A DNA stretch of 64,000 nt from Sphingobacterium faecium (GCF_003054045.1 NZ_QBKH01000001.1:806001-870000); one strand, 5' to 3'; shown: positions 44,161 through 54,475, numbered from the stretch's first letter. Translations and numbers: made by a program. The notes: generated by a model from the sequence alone, not told the origin.

Positions 44161-46710
44161 ATGATATTATTCTTAATTAATAGCGCACAGAGTACCTGGA
44201 ATTTGAAGCTTTTTTTATTCCATTTTGCTTTATTCTTTGGCTTAGTATTTTCAGCCCAAGCACAGACCGAGTTATATCAGTTTGGACAGGAGGGGAGGCG
44301 TATGGCACCTTTTAGAAATGGATTTGCAAAAATAATAGATAAGGATAATACGTACTATATAGATACCCTTGGAAATAGCCTTATACTGGCAGAAGAAACC
44401 TCCATTGAGTTTAACGATACCTATGCAATAGAAGATTATAAACGGGAGTTGGCAGCCCATCCACAGCTATTTCCCAAAACTGTACTAAAATATTTAAAAG
44501 ACAAAAAAATGGGTATCATATCTCCCAAAGGTGATGTTTTGCTTGAAGCAGAGTATGATGATATAGATATTCAATTTCGTGATTTTTGGAAAATAAAACG
44601 TGATGGTAAAGTAAGTTTATTATTTGTTGATAAAACGCAATTGCCTTTTTTTGATGAAATTGGTTACTTGGATGGTGATTATTTTGACGTCAAACAACAT
44701 GGGAAATGGTACTTATTTAGTCGGTCGCACAATAAAATAATGACTAAAAATGGTTACGATGGCTTTGATTATTGTGGAGGTTGTGGTCATCGTCAGTCTT
44801 ATCTTTATGCACAAAAAAATGGAAAATGGGGTGTTATAGATTGGAATGAGCATATCTTGGTTCCGTTTGAGTATGAGCATCATCACCTGGGTATGCGCAG
44901 TGATAACTGGATTTCTTCCTTTTCAAAAGGAGGTAAGTCGCTTGTTATACATATTCCTACGAAAAAGGAATTTGTCGATACTGAACTCTTAATGGGATTA
45001 CTGATTGCCAAAAAAAACAATCTTTACGGCGCATATGGTCAAGATGGTGAGTTGAAAATTCCGTTTGAATTTGAACGTATTGAACTTCCTAATGATAATT
45101 CTTTTAACGGTTACTACGGAGAATATCTCATTACGACAAAACAACATAAAAAAGGAGTGGTAGACTTGAAGGGAACCGTAATATTACCTAACATATACGA
45201 TGAGGTCAAAGTATACGATGATTATTTAGTTACTAAGAAGCAACAGATCACCTCCCTTTTAAACCCGAATCGACAGGTCGTTTTTAAAATAGAACATGGT
45301 GATATAACACATGTCAATGACTATTTTTACTCATCGGGGAGCCATGGATTAGCTATTTTTAAAATCAAGAAAAGAGCTTTTTATGGATTGTACATTCCAC
45401 AAACAAATACTTTTATAGATCCTCAATATTACCATATCCAATTTTTTGATTTTAAAAATCCAGACCGTCAAAAAAAATACCTGATTGCCGAGAAAAATAA
45501 ATTGTTCAGTTTTTTTGATACAAACGGTCAATTGTTATTAAGTGATGTAGAAGGAATTTCTGAGTTATACCATGGACCTGAACATATAATCGCCTTTATA
45601 AAGAATGGGAAAACTGGCCTATATGATCTGGATTTGAACAAGGAGATGATTCCGGCTATTTACGAAAGTATCGATATCTTAAATTTAGGAAAACAAGATT
45701 ATATTAAAGCGAATATGCATATTCCTGAAAATGAAAGAATTGATGAGTTTGATACTCAAATCAGTCATTTATTTGACCTAAAAGGTACAAAAGTAGTAGG
45801 AGCGGATATCAAGCAGATCGATACCATCGATAGCAAAAGATCTCTGGTAAAGATTAGAAACGGTAATAAAATGAGCTATCTTTTAATGAATCTGGAAAAT
45901 TTAAAAGGTGAAGAACTAAATTATCATGCTGTGTATCGCATGAATTCAGCTCAGGTTTTACTGGTGTCCGAAGATGATAAAATAGGAAAGCTCTATGATA
46001 TGACGTCTCATCAGGAGCTGAAAGGATCATATAGCCTAACATTTGTAAAACAAGGGTACTTACCTCAGAATTCAGGTAAGGAGACCGTCATTATGCCATA
46101 TAAAAATGGTATGGCTTTGATACATAATGAAAACGGCTATGGATATATCAATGAAGAAGGTCGAATCGTTGTCGCTCCGCAATATGTATGGGCTTTTGAT
46201 TTTGTAGGAAATGCTGCTCTAGTATGCCAATCCGAAAATTCGGATCCGAGAGCATTAATGTTTAAAATGGGGCTTATCAATAAAAAGGGAACCATCATAT
46301 TCCCTTTGGAATATGATCTGACCAATTCGAGATTAAACCATCAAGAATCTTTCTTCCTTGATCATGCTGTCATATTACCAAAAGTAAATGGCTATGATCA
46401 ATATTATGGTCTTGGGGATTTGCATAGCGGTAAGCTACTGCTTCCCGTTGAATATACCCAAATCCGATCTATTCAGAATGGACAATATCTCCTTCTTCAA
46501 AAAAATAATAAATTTGGGATATCAGATGTTCAAGGTAAGATTATTATCCCAGTGGAGTTGGAAGAAATTCTATTTGATGCACCATCATATTTTAATACTC
46601 ATACAGATACTTCCCCAGATATTTTTCCTCTACTCGTTTATCGAAATAATACCTGGAGATATATATTAAAAAATGGAGATTTGCTCCCTTTTCATTTAGG
46701 AGCAAAGTAG
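44161..46710 (+). CDS. Secreted WG-repeat protein 2
   Basis: An 849-residue exported WG-repeat protein with a hydrophobic N terminus (about 16-35, cleavage near SAQAQ). Repeats include KMGIISPKGDVLLEAEYDDI, KWGVIDWNEHILVPFEYEH, LYGAYGQDGELKIPFEFERI, KKGVVDLKGTVILPNIYDEV and GYGYINEEGRIVVAPQYVW. A non-typical cysteine/histidine cluster (YCGGCGHRQS) near residue 205 interrupts the series. It starts 18 bases after WG protein 1 and likely shares its operon. The two are homologous but clearly diverged, so the duplication is old. Confidence 0.88.
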   Translation: MILFLINSAQSTWNLKLFLFHFALFFGLVFSAQAQTELYQFGQEGRRMAPFRNGFAKIIDKDNTYYIDTLGNSLILAEETSIEFNDTYAIEDYKRELAAHPQLFPKTVLKYLKDKKMGIISPKGDVLLEAEYDDIDIQFRDFWKIKRDGKVSLLFVDKTQLPFFDEIGYLDGDYFDVKQHGKWYLFSRSHNKIMTKNGYDGFDYCGGCGHRQSYLYAQKNGKWGVIDWNEHILVPFEYEHHHLGMRSDNWISSFSKGGKSLVIHIPTKKEFVDTELLMGLLIAKKNNLYGAYGQDGELKIPFEFERIELPNDNSFNGYYGEYLITTKQHKKGVVDLKGTVILPNIYDEVKVYDDYLVTKKQQITSLLNPNRQVVFKIEHGDITHVNDYFYSSGSHGLAIFKIKKRAFYGLYIPQTNTFIDPQYYHIQFFDFKNPDRQKKYLIAEKNKLFSFFDTNGQLLLSDVEGISELYHGPEHIIAFIKNGKTGLYDLDLNKEMIPAIYESIDILNLGKQDYIKANMHIPENERIDEFDTQISHLFDLKGTKVVGADIKQIDTIDSKRSLVKIRNGNKMSYLLMNLENLKGEELNYHAVYRMNSAQVLLVSEDDKIGKLYDMTSHQELKGSYSLTFVKQGYLPQNSGKETVIMPYKNGMALIHNENGYGYINEEGRIVVAPQYVWAFDFVGNAALVCQSENSDPRALMFKMGLINKKGTIIFPLEYDLTNSRLNHQESFFLDHAVILPKVNGYDQYYGLGDLHSGKLLLPVEYTQIRSIQNGQYLLLQKNNKFGISDVQGKIIIPVELEEILFDAPSYFNTHTDTSPDIFPLLVYRNNTWRYILKNGDLLPFHLGAK

Positions 46711-46782
46711 GTTCAACCCCAACACCCTATTTATTTTATAAAGTTTTGGATCTCTTTGTCGTTTTCTATTTAATTTACTGAT

Positions 46783-47850
46783 CTAGCTTTGATATTGCCT
46801 GGCAATTTTTTCTTCAGGTTTTTCACTATACAAGTACAGACATAAGAGGAAAAAATATTCTAAGGGTTTCATTAATCTATATACCAAGTTTGATCTTTGC
46901 ACGGTTGTGACCTTTTTAGACAAAGGGTAACCGTATTTATCGTACAACCCTCTTATGATTTTATGTGCCGCAGGCCAACTTTCCCAGATTAATTCTTCAA
47001 AAGCATTTGCAATGAGCAACTGTCTGTTTACAACGATTTCAAGCCCATGTCTTTTTCCTAAACGCAGTGGTTTTACGACTTTGGGATCACCACATATGGC
47101 AACAGTACATAAATAATGCCCTCGATGATCTAAAAATGGAGGATGAGTTTTTGTTGAAAAATTCCAGGTTGTAGTTTCCGTAAATACTTTTGATATCGAA
47201 TCAGCTTCCTGTCCAAATAACATCAGGATAGCCACTATCATTATACATATAGGTAACAGCAAAATAATAACATACAAGGGTTGATGAGCTGTATGAGCCA
47301 TCTTTTGATTCAGGTAATTGAGAAACTTATTACGATAAGTTTTATTCGAAGCTTCCGTTGCCTCTTCAGCAATGACTTTGTAAATTAAAGTTATAGCCGT
47401 TATGATGTTGGTGACAGGTAAAAAGCCAAACAACCAAGCATCGTAAAATTGCGTGTTAGAGGAAATCTGTAATAATACAAAAAAACTAATTATGATGCCA
47501 AGGACGACAAAAATCAATGTTAGTACAAATAACAAAGGGGGTAGTGATCTCCCTTTTAACCAGAGTTTTATCGATCCAAAAAGAGCTGTTCCAAATAAGA
47601 AAATGAGGGTTAAACTATGTTCCGAAGCAAATGGAGAATAACCATTGTCAACGATATCTATCGCTTCTGTGTGATGTGATCCGTACATCATCAACCCAAA
47701 ACAGAATAAAAGGGATGATAAGCATAAAGCAACAATAAATATATACTCCACAATTTTTGTAGGAGTACTAACCTGTTGTCGAATTTGCCTATAAATCAAA
47801 TAGCCGATTACTGGAACTGATAGTATAGATAGTATAATAAGGATTTCCAT
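46783..47850 (-). CDS. Polytopic membrane protein (possibly DUF6688)
   Basis: A 355-residue inner-membrane protein with about six transmembrane segments in the first 230 residues and a soluble domain after them. The soluble part has a distinctive stretch: HRGHYLCTVAICGDPKV...RLGKRHGLEIVVNRQLLIANAFEELIWESWPAAHKIIRGLYDKYG. I think it belongs to a DUF6688-type family, from memory of that Cys/Asn-containing motif; this is tentative. Function unknown. It is convergent with the WG-repeat operon. Confidence 0.75.
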   Translation of the reverse strand: MEILIILSILSVPVIGYLIYRQIRQQVSTPTKIVEYIFIVALCLSSLLFCFGLMMYGSHHTEAIDIVDNGYSPFASEHSLTLIFLFGTALFGSIKLWLKGRSLPPLLFVLTLIFVVLGIIISFFVLLQISSNTQFYDAWLFGFLPVTNIITAITLIYKVIAEEATEASNKTYRNKFLNYLNQKMAHTAHQPLYVIILLLPICIMIVAILMLFGQEADSISKVFTETTTWNFSTKTHPPFLDHRGHYLCTVAICGDPKVVKPLRLGKRHGLEIVVNRQLLIANAFEELIWESWPAAHKIIRGLYDKYGYPLSKKVTTVQRSNLVYRLMKPLEYFFLLCLYLYSEKPEEKIARQYQS

Positions 47851-48095
47851 TAGTTTTGCAGTAAATTATTTTTAAATTTAGTTTGTACAATGAATTTATG
47901 GTGTAAATTTCCGTTTATATCTTAATGTTAAATGTCCTATTTTATGATAAAGACCTCCTATTTATACCTTAAAAATACAGTTTTTCGAATCAAGAATTAA
48001 AAGAGATTAGCATTCGTATTAAAATTGGCAATATATATTTATTGTACCCCTAAAAAATTGTGTTTCTGTATCTGTATCCCATACATATCGTTCTT

Positions 48096-48103
48096 TAAAT
48101 TTG
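48096..48103 (+). promoter_or_regulatory. TAnnTTTG -7 box before a small gene
   Basis: TAAATTTG, 17 bases before the ATG at 48121. No -33 TTG at optimal spacing. It argues against the long reading frame beginning at 48025. Confidence 0.4.
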
Positions 48104-48120
48104 CCGTTCACGAATATGAT

Positions 48121-48519
48121 ATGAGCATGAAAGTCAACAATTTTGAAGATTTTAAATTAGAAAATTTATATCTATCTGAACTCCGTTCTGTTGTTTCTTT
48201 ATATAAGCAACTTGTTAATCAAAATTCATCTAGCGAGCATGTAAATTCGGTAGAAGAGTTAACCATAGACTTTGGGTTACCGTTAGCTGTTTTACTAGAA
48301 GCTAAACAGGTTGTTGGTTATGCAGCAGCAATTGTCAATCCCTATCATCAAGTGGAAATAAATTGTATTTTCTTCGATGAGATCCATCGACATGAATTTC
48401 AAGACGCATTAATTGCAAAAGCAAAAAATAATTTTAATCAGGCATTTGAGGATGGCGAACAGCAACTTCTTAGATTGACATCAGCTATTGAGCGGCTTAT
48501 TTACTGGTTGAATCTTTAA
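48121..48519 (+). CDS. Hypothetical protein, GNAT-like fragment
   Basis: A 132-residue protein. The segment AVLLEAKQVVGYAAAIVNPYHQVEINCIFF (about 56-85) resembles the beta2-beta4 core of a GNAT acetyltransferase, but no acetyl-CoA Q/RxxGxG/A loop follows, so activity is doubtful. The C-terminal half is helical. I choose ATG 48121 because a -7 box lies just upstream; M at 48127 is an alternative. A MocR regulator begins 191 bases downstream on the same strand. Moderate confidence that this is a real gene. Confidence 0.6.
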   Translation: MSMKVNNFEDFKLENLYLSELRSVVSLYKQLVNQNSSSEHVNSVEELTIDFGLPLAVLLEAKQVVGYAAAIVNPYHQVEINCIFFDEIHRHEFQDALIAKAKNNFNQAFEDGEQQLLRLTSAIERLIYWLNL

Positions 48520-48710
48520 ATGTTGTTTGTAACTTTAAAAAGCAGTTCTAATTGCGCATTCATGGATGGATTGGATTTTTTAAAATTGATCATTGGAGCT
48601 CTAAAAATGATTACATTGGAGGTTTGGTATCCCATGTTAACGTATAATCAAATCGATCTTGAAGAACATAGCATCACTAAAGAATATATTGTTATCATAT
48701 AGTTAAAGCC

Positions 48711-50126
48711 ATGAAGAAGGAAGTCTTATATGTAAAGATTGCAAGCATTATTGAAGAACAGATCGTCAATGGTACGTTAAAACTGGGAGAAAAACTTCCT
48801 TCTATACGTACCGTACAGAAGATGTATCATGTGAGTATCAATACCGTTAAACAAGCTTTTCTCGAATTGGAGAGCAAATCGCTGATCAACTCTAGACCAC
48901 GCCTTGGTTATTATGTCAGTAAAACTTCACAACGAAGATTTTCTCTTCCATCTGTGGGCATGTTGTCGTCATCAGATGGCGAAAAGCAGCCTGAAGATCT
49001 TATCGATAAAGTTTATAATTCCTTAAAAAATAAAGAGGTCACTCAATTTTCCCTTGGTGTTCCGGCGCAAAGTATGCTTCCTATTGCCAAGCTTAATAAA
49101 GGAGTGATCCATATGATTCGGAAACTTGATGATGGAGGGACAAGTTATGAACCTGCTCAAGGAAGTGTCAATCTGAGGAGAAGTGTTGCCAAATGGAGTA
49201 TGGAATTTGAAGGGCAGCTTACGGAAGATGACTTAGTAACGACATCTGGTGCTATGAATGCCATTTTTAACTGTTTGCTTGCTGTCACAAAACCAGGCGA
49301 TACCATAGCGATTGAAACTCCGGTGTATTTTGGAACGATACAGGTTGCTAAATCTTTGGGTTTACAGGTCATTGAGATACCTGCACATCCGCTTACTGGC
49401 ATTGATATGGATGCATTAAGAAAGTATCTGCCACGTATAAATGTGTGTTGTTTTACAGCAAATTTTAGCAACCCATTAGGAAGCTTGATGCCAGAAGATC
49501 ATAAAATACAATTGGTTAAATTACTCACCGAGCATAATATTCCATTAATTGAAGATGATCTTTATGGCAATCTATACTTTGGAGCCACTAGACCAAAGCC
49601 TTGTAAAGCGTATGATGAAGAGGGAATAGTCATGTGGTGTGGCTCTTTTTCCAAAACATTAGCACCAGGTTATCGAGTAGGCTGGGTTGCTCCCGGAAAG
49701 TTTAAGAGTAAGATCATTCGTCAGAAACTTCTACAGACGATTTCTACCCCTATACTCTATCAAGAAGTGATAGCCGATTTTATGGAGCACGGCAGGTATG
49801 ACCATCACCTGCATCAGTTTAGAAACAAACTCTACGCAAATTGCCTCCAATATCAACAGGCTATCGAGGAATATTTTCCTGACAATACTAAAATAGGTCA
49901 GCCACAAGGAGGCTTTGTGCTTTGGCTTGAGTTAGATAAAAGAGTTGATACCGCAGCATTATATGATACCGCTATGCGTCATCAAATTAGCTTTGCTCCC
50001 GGTAGAATGTTTACCCTCCAAGATCGTTATCACAACTGTATGCGACTCAACTTTGCTTTAGGTTGGAACGAAAGGATTTATGCTGATTTGAAATGTTTAG
50101 GCAAAATTGTCAAAAATGCCTTTTGA
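48711..50126 (+). CDS. MocR-type regulator, short form
   Basis: A 471-residue GntR/aminotransferase fusion. The winged helix is about 5-70 (LGEKLPSIRTVQKMYHVSINTVKQAFLELESKSLI), PLP lysine K315 (GSFSKTLAPGYRVGW) and the aspartate region LIEDDLYGNLYF (279-290). Unlike the 495-residue MocR at 19684-21171, it lacks a long linker and its HTH begins at the extreme N terminus. The two regulators are different subfamilies. A class IV aminotransferase lies convergent behind it, but control of that gene is only inferred. Confidence 0.92.
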   Translation: MKKEVLYVKIASIIEEQIVNGTLKLGEKLPSIRTVQKMYHVSINTVKQAFLELESKSLINSRPRLGYYVSKTSQRRFSLPSVGMLSSSDGEKQPEDLIDKVYNSLKNKEVTQFSLGVPAQSMLPIAKLNKGVIHMIRKLDDGGTSYEPAQGSVNLRRSVAKWSMEFEGQLTEDDLVTTSGAMNAIFNCLLAVTKPGDTIAIETPVYFGTIQVAKSLGLQVIEIPAHPLTGIDMDALRKYLPRINVCCFTANFSNPLGSLMPEDHKIQLVKLLTEHNIPLIEDDLYGNLYFGATRPKPCKAYDEEGIVMWCGSFSKTLAPGYRVGWVAPGKFKSKIIRQKLLQTISTPILYQEVIADFMEHGRYDHHLHQFRNKLYANCLQYQQAIEEYFPDNTKIGQPQGGFVLWLELDKRVDTAALYDTAMRHQISFAPGRMFTLQDRYHNCMRLNFALGWNERIYADLKCLGKIVKNAF

Positions 50127-50160
50127 TTGATCAGTAATCAATTACGTTGCTGTAAACTTG

Positions 50161-50988
50161 TTATTGTTTATAAATCAAATCTTGTAAAAGCTCTTGCAAC
50201 TGTTTGGTGATAGGGCCAGCTTGTGGAGCAAAATCTTGATAACCCAGCAGCGATGTGACGGGAGTAATATTTTTAGTGGTCGAACTTATAAAAGCTTCCG
50301 CGGCATTTTCCATATCGGAGATGCTAATATCTCGTACTTCTACTTCCATGATATTTTTTGCTAAATCAATGATTTTCTTGCGCGTAATACCTTGAAGGAC
50401 ATCTTCCGCTGCGGTCAATAACTTTCCCTCATGACTGATCAAAAAGAAATTGGCACGAGGACATTCTGATATAAAGCCATTTTGCATATAGACCACATCG
50501 TCAGCACCTTTTGATTTTGCTACTTTTAAAGCTTGTATCCCCATGACATAGTCGATGGATTTGACCTGACTAAAGGGACGATGATAGGTAAAAGGAAGTA
50601 GCTTTAATCCTTTCTCTTCCAAAATGACATTTCTTTTTAATGGTTGTTGGCTGATAATGAAGTTGGGTTCTGCTATGCTATAGCCATCGGGACTATAGCC
50701 ACCAGTCAATAGCAGCTTAATCCCAGAGTCCGGCATATTGTTGGCTTGTATCAACGTATCTATGCATGTTTTGATTGCCTCCCGAGCATAATTAACAGGA
50801 AGATCCATGAGATATGCAGATTGATAAAAACGATCCAGATTATCTTCCAAAAATATAGGGAGTCCATTTACCGTTTTGAAAAAATCAAAGATACCGTATC
50901 CGCGAACGATAGCTAGATCACTGATGGCGAGTTGAGCTTCATTTTCCGAAATGAGTTTTCCGTTAAAAATAACATAGGGAGTTTGCAT
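50161..50988 (-). CDS. Class IV aminotransferase (D-amino-acid / branched-chain type)
   Basis: A 275-residue PLP enzyme of fold type IV. The PLP lysine is K143 in QVKSIDYVMGIQALK, which matches the SLN-type K145 context of D-amino-acid aminotransferase. Other family marks are EAQLAISDLAIVRGYGIFDFFKT, and SECPRANFFLI...LLTAAEDVLQGITRKKI, close to the conserved EG(S/T)xSN(I/V)F...GxTR segment. It could be a D-alanine, branched-chain or aminodeoxychorismate-lyase-like enzyme. A complete promoter lies upstream. Confidence 0.9.
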   Translation of the reverse strand: MQTPYVIFNGKLISENEAQLAISDLAIVRGYGIFDFFKTVNGLPIFLEDNLDRFYQSAYLMDLPVNYAREAIKTCIDTLIQANNMPDSGIKLLLTGGYSPDGYSIAEPNFIISQQPLKRNVILEEKGLKLLPFTYHRPFSQVKSIDYVMGIQALKVAKSKGADDVVYMQNGFISECPRANFFLISHEGKLLTAAEDVLQGITRKKIIDLAKNIMEVEVRDISISDMENAAEAFISSTTKNITPVTSLLGYQDFAPQAGPITKQLQELLQDLIYKQ

Positions 50989-51018
50989 ATCCTTTTTGTA
51001 TTAAATGTTTTGCGGAAA

Positions 51019-51049
51019 CAAACCTAGGCAATCCACTATGGAAAAGCAA
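51019..51049 (-). promoter_or_regulatory. Complete bacteroidetal promoter of the class IV aminotransferase
   Basis: Minus strand: TTG (51047-51049), 20 bases, then TAGGTTTG (51019-51026). The -7 box ends 30 bases before the ATG at 50988. Confidence 0.6.
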
Positions 51050-51170
51050 GTTTGAAAAGTTTACTTACCACTAATCTTTTCTATTAAGGCTATTGTTGAG
51101 CATGCAGCCAATCATGCCTTTGTTAATCATTTCATAAGCTTGGGGTAATCCTCACTTAACAATCAACTTA

Positions 51171-51178
51171 TAGCTTTG
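51171..51178 (+). promoter_or_regulatory. TAnnTTTG -7 box of the susC operon
   Basis: TAGCTTTG, 34 bases before the susC ATG. No TTG at optimal spacing, which could mean that an activator is needed. Confidence 0.45.
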
Positions 51179-51212
51179 CCGCTAATCAATCTTATTTGTA
51201 AAGGCAAAACTC

Positions 51213-54200
51213 ATGTACTTTAAATCATCTAGACTATTGTGGCTGTTATTACCACTTACATGCCACTCTCTACCTACAGAAGCAAGCAATTTAAGAATAG
51301 CCTTGTTGAAAAGCGAACTGAATATTCAACAGCAGCTATCCGGAACTGTGCTCGATGCAGATGGTCAGCCCATTAGCGGAGCTACCGTCCGTAATCTACG
51401 CACCCAACAAGATTATCAGACCGACCAGAACGGTAAATTTGTGCTGGAAGGAAAAGTAGGAGACACCATTTCTATACGGTTTATTGGCTACGCCACAGCG
51501 CAGCATACCGTTACTACTTTAAGTGGATTTCAGATCAAATTGGTTTCAGAAGGCCAGCAGCTCGAGGAGGTGATGGTATCCATTGGTTACCAAAAAATCC
51601 GTAAATCTGATGTAACAGGAGCGATTGCAAGTGTAAAAGCTGAAGAGCTCAACCTGACATCGCCTAAACTTTCACAAGCCTTAGTGGGCAAAGTAGCCGG
51701 TGTACAAATCATGCAAACAAGCGGAGCACCGTATGAGGGAACTAAAATTAAGGTGCGCGGTATGGGTTCTATCAATGCAGGTTCAGATCCGCTATATGTT
51801 ATTGATGGCTATCCGTCGGGCAATAACTTGAATATCAATCCTAATGATATCGAGACCATCGATATCCTCAAAGATGCTGCTTCTGCCGCGATCTATGGTT
51901 CCAGAGCGGCAGGTGGTGTGGTCCTCATTACCACCAAACGCGGTAAAGAGGGGCGTAGTCAAGTAGATTACGAAGTATTAGGTGGTTTTGGGCAGCTATC
52001 AAAAAAGATAGATCTATTAAATGCTGCCGAATTTATCGACTTGTTGATCGATGGTCGTAATAATGCTTACAAAGATCTGGTCATCGGTAAAGGATTGACT
52101 TGGAATGATAATATGCGCTTAGACAGCAATGCCGATCGTGTCGCGCGTGTCAGTAACGCCGGTTCGGTGTCGATTCCAGAAGAATATTATGATTTTTCCA
52201 CTGGCTTGGCCAAGAAAGCAAAATATGATACCGATTGGCAGGATGCTTTATATCGAAATGCGCCTTTTCAAAGACACAATGTATCGGCATATGGTGGAAA
52301 TGATAAAAATAGATATTTTTTGAGTACTTCATATCAAGATCAAGAAGGTATTATGTTGGGTACAGGGCAAGAGGTTTTTAACTTCAGAGCCAATGTCGAT
52401 GCCAAAGTGAGCAAGCGCCTTACTGTAGGTGCCAACGTATCTTTCACCTATAACGATAACAATGAAGTGACTACAGGTCGCTATGACAGCAGCCCTTCTA
52501 TGGCTGCATTGATTTATTTACCTACGTTGCCCGTTTATAATGAGGATGGGAGCTATGCCAAATTTTTGATGGCAGATCTATCGGGCAATAACTATGGCGT
52601 ACAAAATCCGGAAAATCCATTAGCCTATGTCACTGAGATCAAGAATAATAGACGTGGAAAGCGCGGACTATATAATGCTTTTGCTGATTTCTCTATCTTA
52701 GAAGGTTTGAACCTTAAGGTAAATGGTGGTTTGTCAACTTACGACGAGAAGCACGATTATTATCGACCTACCAGTATTTCAAATGGCAATAATGCACCCT
52801 ATTCAAATTCTGCAAAAGCCGCCGCTTATGCCGATGCTACTACCCGTGGCGAAATCGACAAGCTAGTCGAAACCACGTTAAATTATAACAAGACATTTGC
52901 AGATAAGCATCAAGTAACTGCCCTGCTAGGCTATTCGGCACAAAGGACAGATATCGACTATATGTCTGTTCGTGCCAATGGATTTCAGAATGATGCGATC
53001 GATGAGATCACTAACAAAGGAGCAGATCCGTCAAATTTCCAATTGCGGGGCGCATACAAAAGAGTTACCACACTACAGTCTTATTTCAGTCGGGTGAATT
53101 ATAGCTTTGATGCCAAATATTTTCTATCCGCGTCATTTCGTACAGACGGATCATCTCGGTTTGGACCGAATACCAAATGGGGAACATTTCCTTCTGTTTC
53201 TGCCGGTTGGACGATCTCCAAAGAAGATTTTTATGACGATTGGTTAGGTGCTGGGTCGATGGTAAAATTGAGAGCGAGCTGGGGTAAAAGTGGTAACAAC
53301 AATATTGGAGATTATAATGCCATCACCACCTACAATTCACCCACAGGTGTGATCATTGGCAATAAAGTGGAAACCTCCCTTGCGCCAGGAGATTTACGTG
53401 ATCCAAAATTAGGTTGGGAAACCACCTCACAGTACAATACCGGATTGGATTTTGGGCTTCTCCGAGGTCGATTGAATATCATGACCAACTTCTATTTGAG
53501 CCGTTCGTCCAATATGTTGTTCAACCAGCCGATCACGGCAGTATCTGGAGCGACTACGATCTTGACCAATCTGCCTAATAGTAAAGTTGAAAATAAAGGG
53601 TTTGACCTTCAGATCGACGCAAACTTAATTCGTAAAACGGACTTTGATTTAGGGATCAGTGGCAATATCAATGTCAACCGCAATAAAGTACTTGATCTTG
53701 GTGGAAGCTCTACTATTATGACCAATGGGGCAGAGCGTTCATACATCACGCATATTACACAAGAGGGCAGCCCAATCGGTACGTTCTACGGATTTAAAGT
53801 GTTGGGAGTAGCAACTGAAGAGAATTATAAAAATGTCGCACCATCTGCAGGTTCGACCAATCCATTGCAACCAGGCGATCTTTATTTTGAAGATGTGGAC
53901 GGTAACGGAATCGTGAATGATGAAGACAAACGTATTATCGGTAGTCCGCATCCTGATTTTACCTATGGTTTTGCGATCAATACACGATATAAAAACTTTG
54001 ACTTGAGAGCGTCTTTTAATGGATCTCAAGGAAATAAAGTATTGGATGGTTATGATTACTACCTGTATAATATGGAAGGCTCGGGCAATCAATATGCAGA
54101 TGTGGCGCAACGCTATAGATCGGCCTCAAATCCGGGCAACGGCGAAGTGTACCGTGCCTCACGAGGCGGAACCCAGAGCAACAGCACACGTTTGTCTACT

Positions 54201-54461
54201 TTTTACCTACAAGATGGTTCCTTCCTTAGGATGACCAATATCATCTTGGGTTACAGCTTACCAACTGCAACTGCCAATAAGTTATCTCTTTCAGGAATAA
54301 GGATATCCGCAAGTGTAGACAATCCATTTACCATTAGCAAATACAAAGGTTACAATCCAGAGCCCGACTACAACCAGCGCGGTAATCTGACTCCTGGGGT
54401 AGATTACGGTTTATATCCTTTGGTGCGTTCATTCAATCTTGGATTAAAAGTTACATTCTAA
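51213..54461 (+). CDS. SusC/RagA-type TonB-linked outer-membrane transporter
   Basis: A 1,082-residue transporter that imports oligosaccharides or glycopeptides with its SusD partner. N-terminal signal region (1-25), a carboxypeptidase-D-like regulatory domain (about 41-110: LSGTVLDADGQPISGATVRNL) and a plug with the SusC marks MVSIGYQKIRKSDVTGAI and GSDPLYVIDGYPSG (about 190-203). The beta-barrel follows, ending KVTF. First gene of a locus with susD, a YdcF-type protein and a GH92 enzyme, so the cargo is probably a mannose-containing glycan. No ECF sigma/anti-sigma or hybrid two-component regulator is seen in the window. Confidence 0.95.
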   Translation: MYFKSSRLLWLLLPLTCHSLPTEASNLRIALLKSELNIQQQLSGTVLDADGQPISGATVRNLRTQQDYQTDQNGKFVLEGKVGDTISIRFIGYATAQHTVTTLSGFQIKLVSEGQQLEEVMVSIGYQKIRKSDVTGAIASVKAEELNLTSPKLSQALVGKVAGVQIMQTSGAPYEGTKIKVRGMGSINAGSDPLYVIDGYPSGNNLNINPNDIETIDILKDAASAAIYGSRAAGGVVLITTKRGKEGRSQVDYEVLGGFGQLSKKIDLLNAAEFIDLLIDGRNNAYKDLVIGKGLTWNDNMRLDSNADRVARVSNAGSVSIPEEYYDFSTGLAKKAKYDTDWQDALYRNAPFQRHNVSAYGGNDKNRYFLSTSYQDQEGIMLGTGQEVFNFRANVDAKVSKRLTVGANVSFTYNDNNEVTTGRYDSSPSMAALIYLPTLPVYNEDGSYAKFLMADLSGNNYGVQNPENPLAYVTEIKNNRRGKRGLYNAFADFSILEGLNLKVNGGLSTYDEKHDYYRPTSISNGNNAPYSNSAKAAAYADATTRGEIDKLVETTLNYNKTFADKHQVTALLGYSAQRTDIDYMSVRANGFQNDAIDEITNKGADPSNFQLRGAYKRVTTLQSYFSRVNYSFDAKYFLSASFRTDGSSRFGPNTKWGTFPSVSAGWTISKEDFYDDWLGAGSMVKLRASWGKSGNNNIGDYNAITTYNSPTGVIIGNKVETSLAPGDLRDPKLGWETTSQYNTGLDFGLLRGRLNIMTNFYLSRSSNMLFNQPITAVSGATTILTNLPNSKVENKGFDLQIDANLIRKTDFDLGISGNINVNRNKVLDLGGSSTIMTNGAERSYITHITQEGSPIGTFYGFKVLGVATEENYKNVAPSAGSTNPLQPGDLYFEDVDGNGIVNDEDKRIIGSPHPDFTYGFAINTRYKNFDLRASFNGSQGNKVLDGYDYYLYNMEGSGNQYADVAQRYRSASNPGNGEVYRASRGGTQSNSTRLSTFYLQDGSFLRMTNIILGYSLPTATANKLSLSGIRISASVDNPFTISKYKGYNPEPDYNQRGNLTPGVDYGLYPLVRSFNLGLKVTF

Positions 54462-54475
54462 AAAAATCGACTATC

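Noticed and set aside
48520-48702. 60-residue plus-strand frame directly after the GNAT-like gene
   Set aside because: No recognisable domain and no ribosome-binding site; probably chance opening before the MocR gene.
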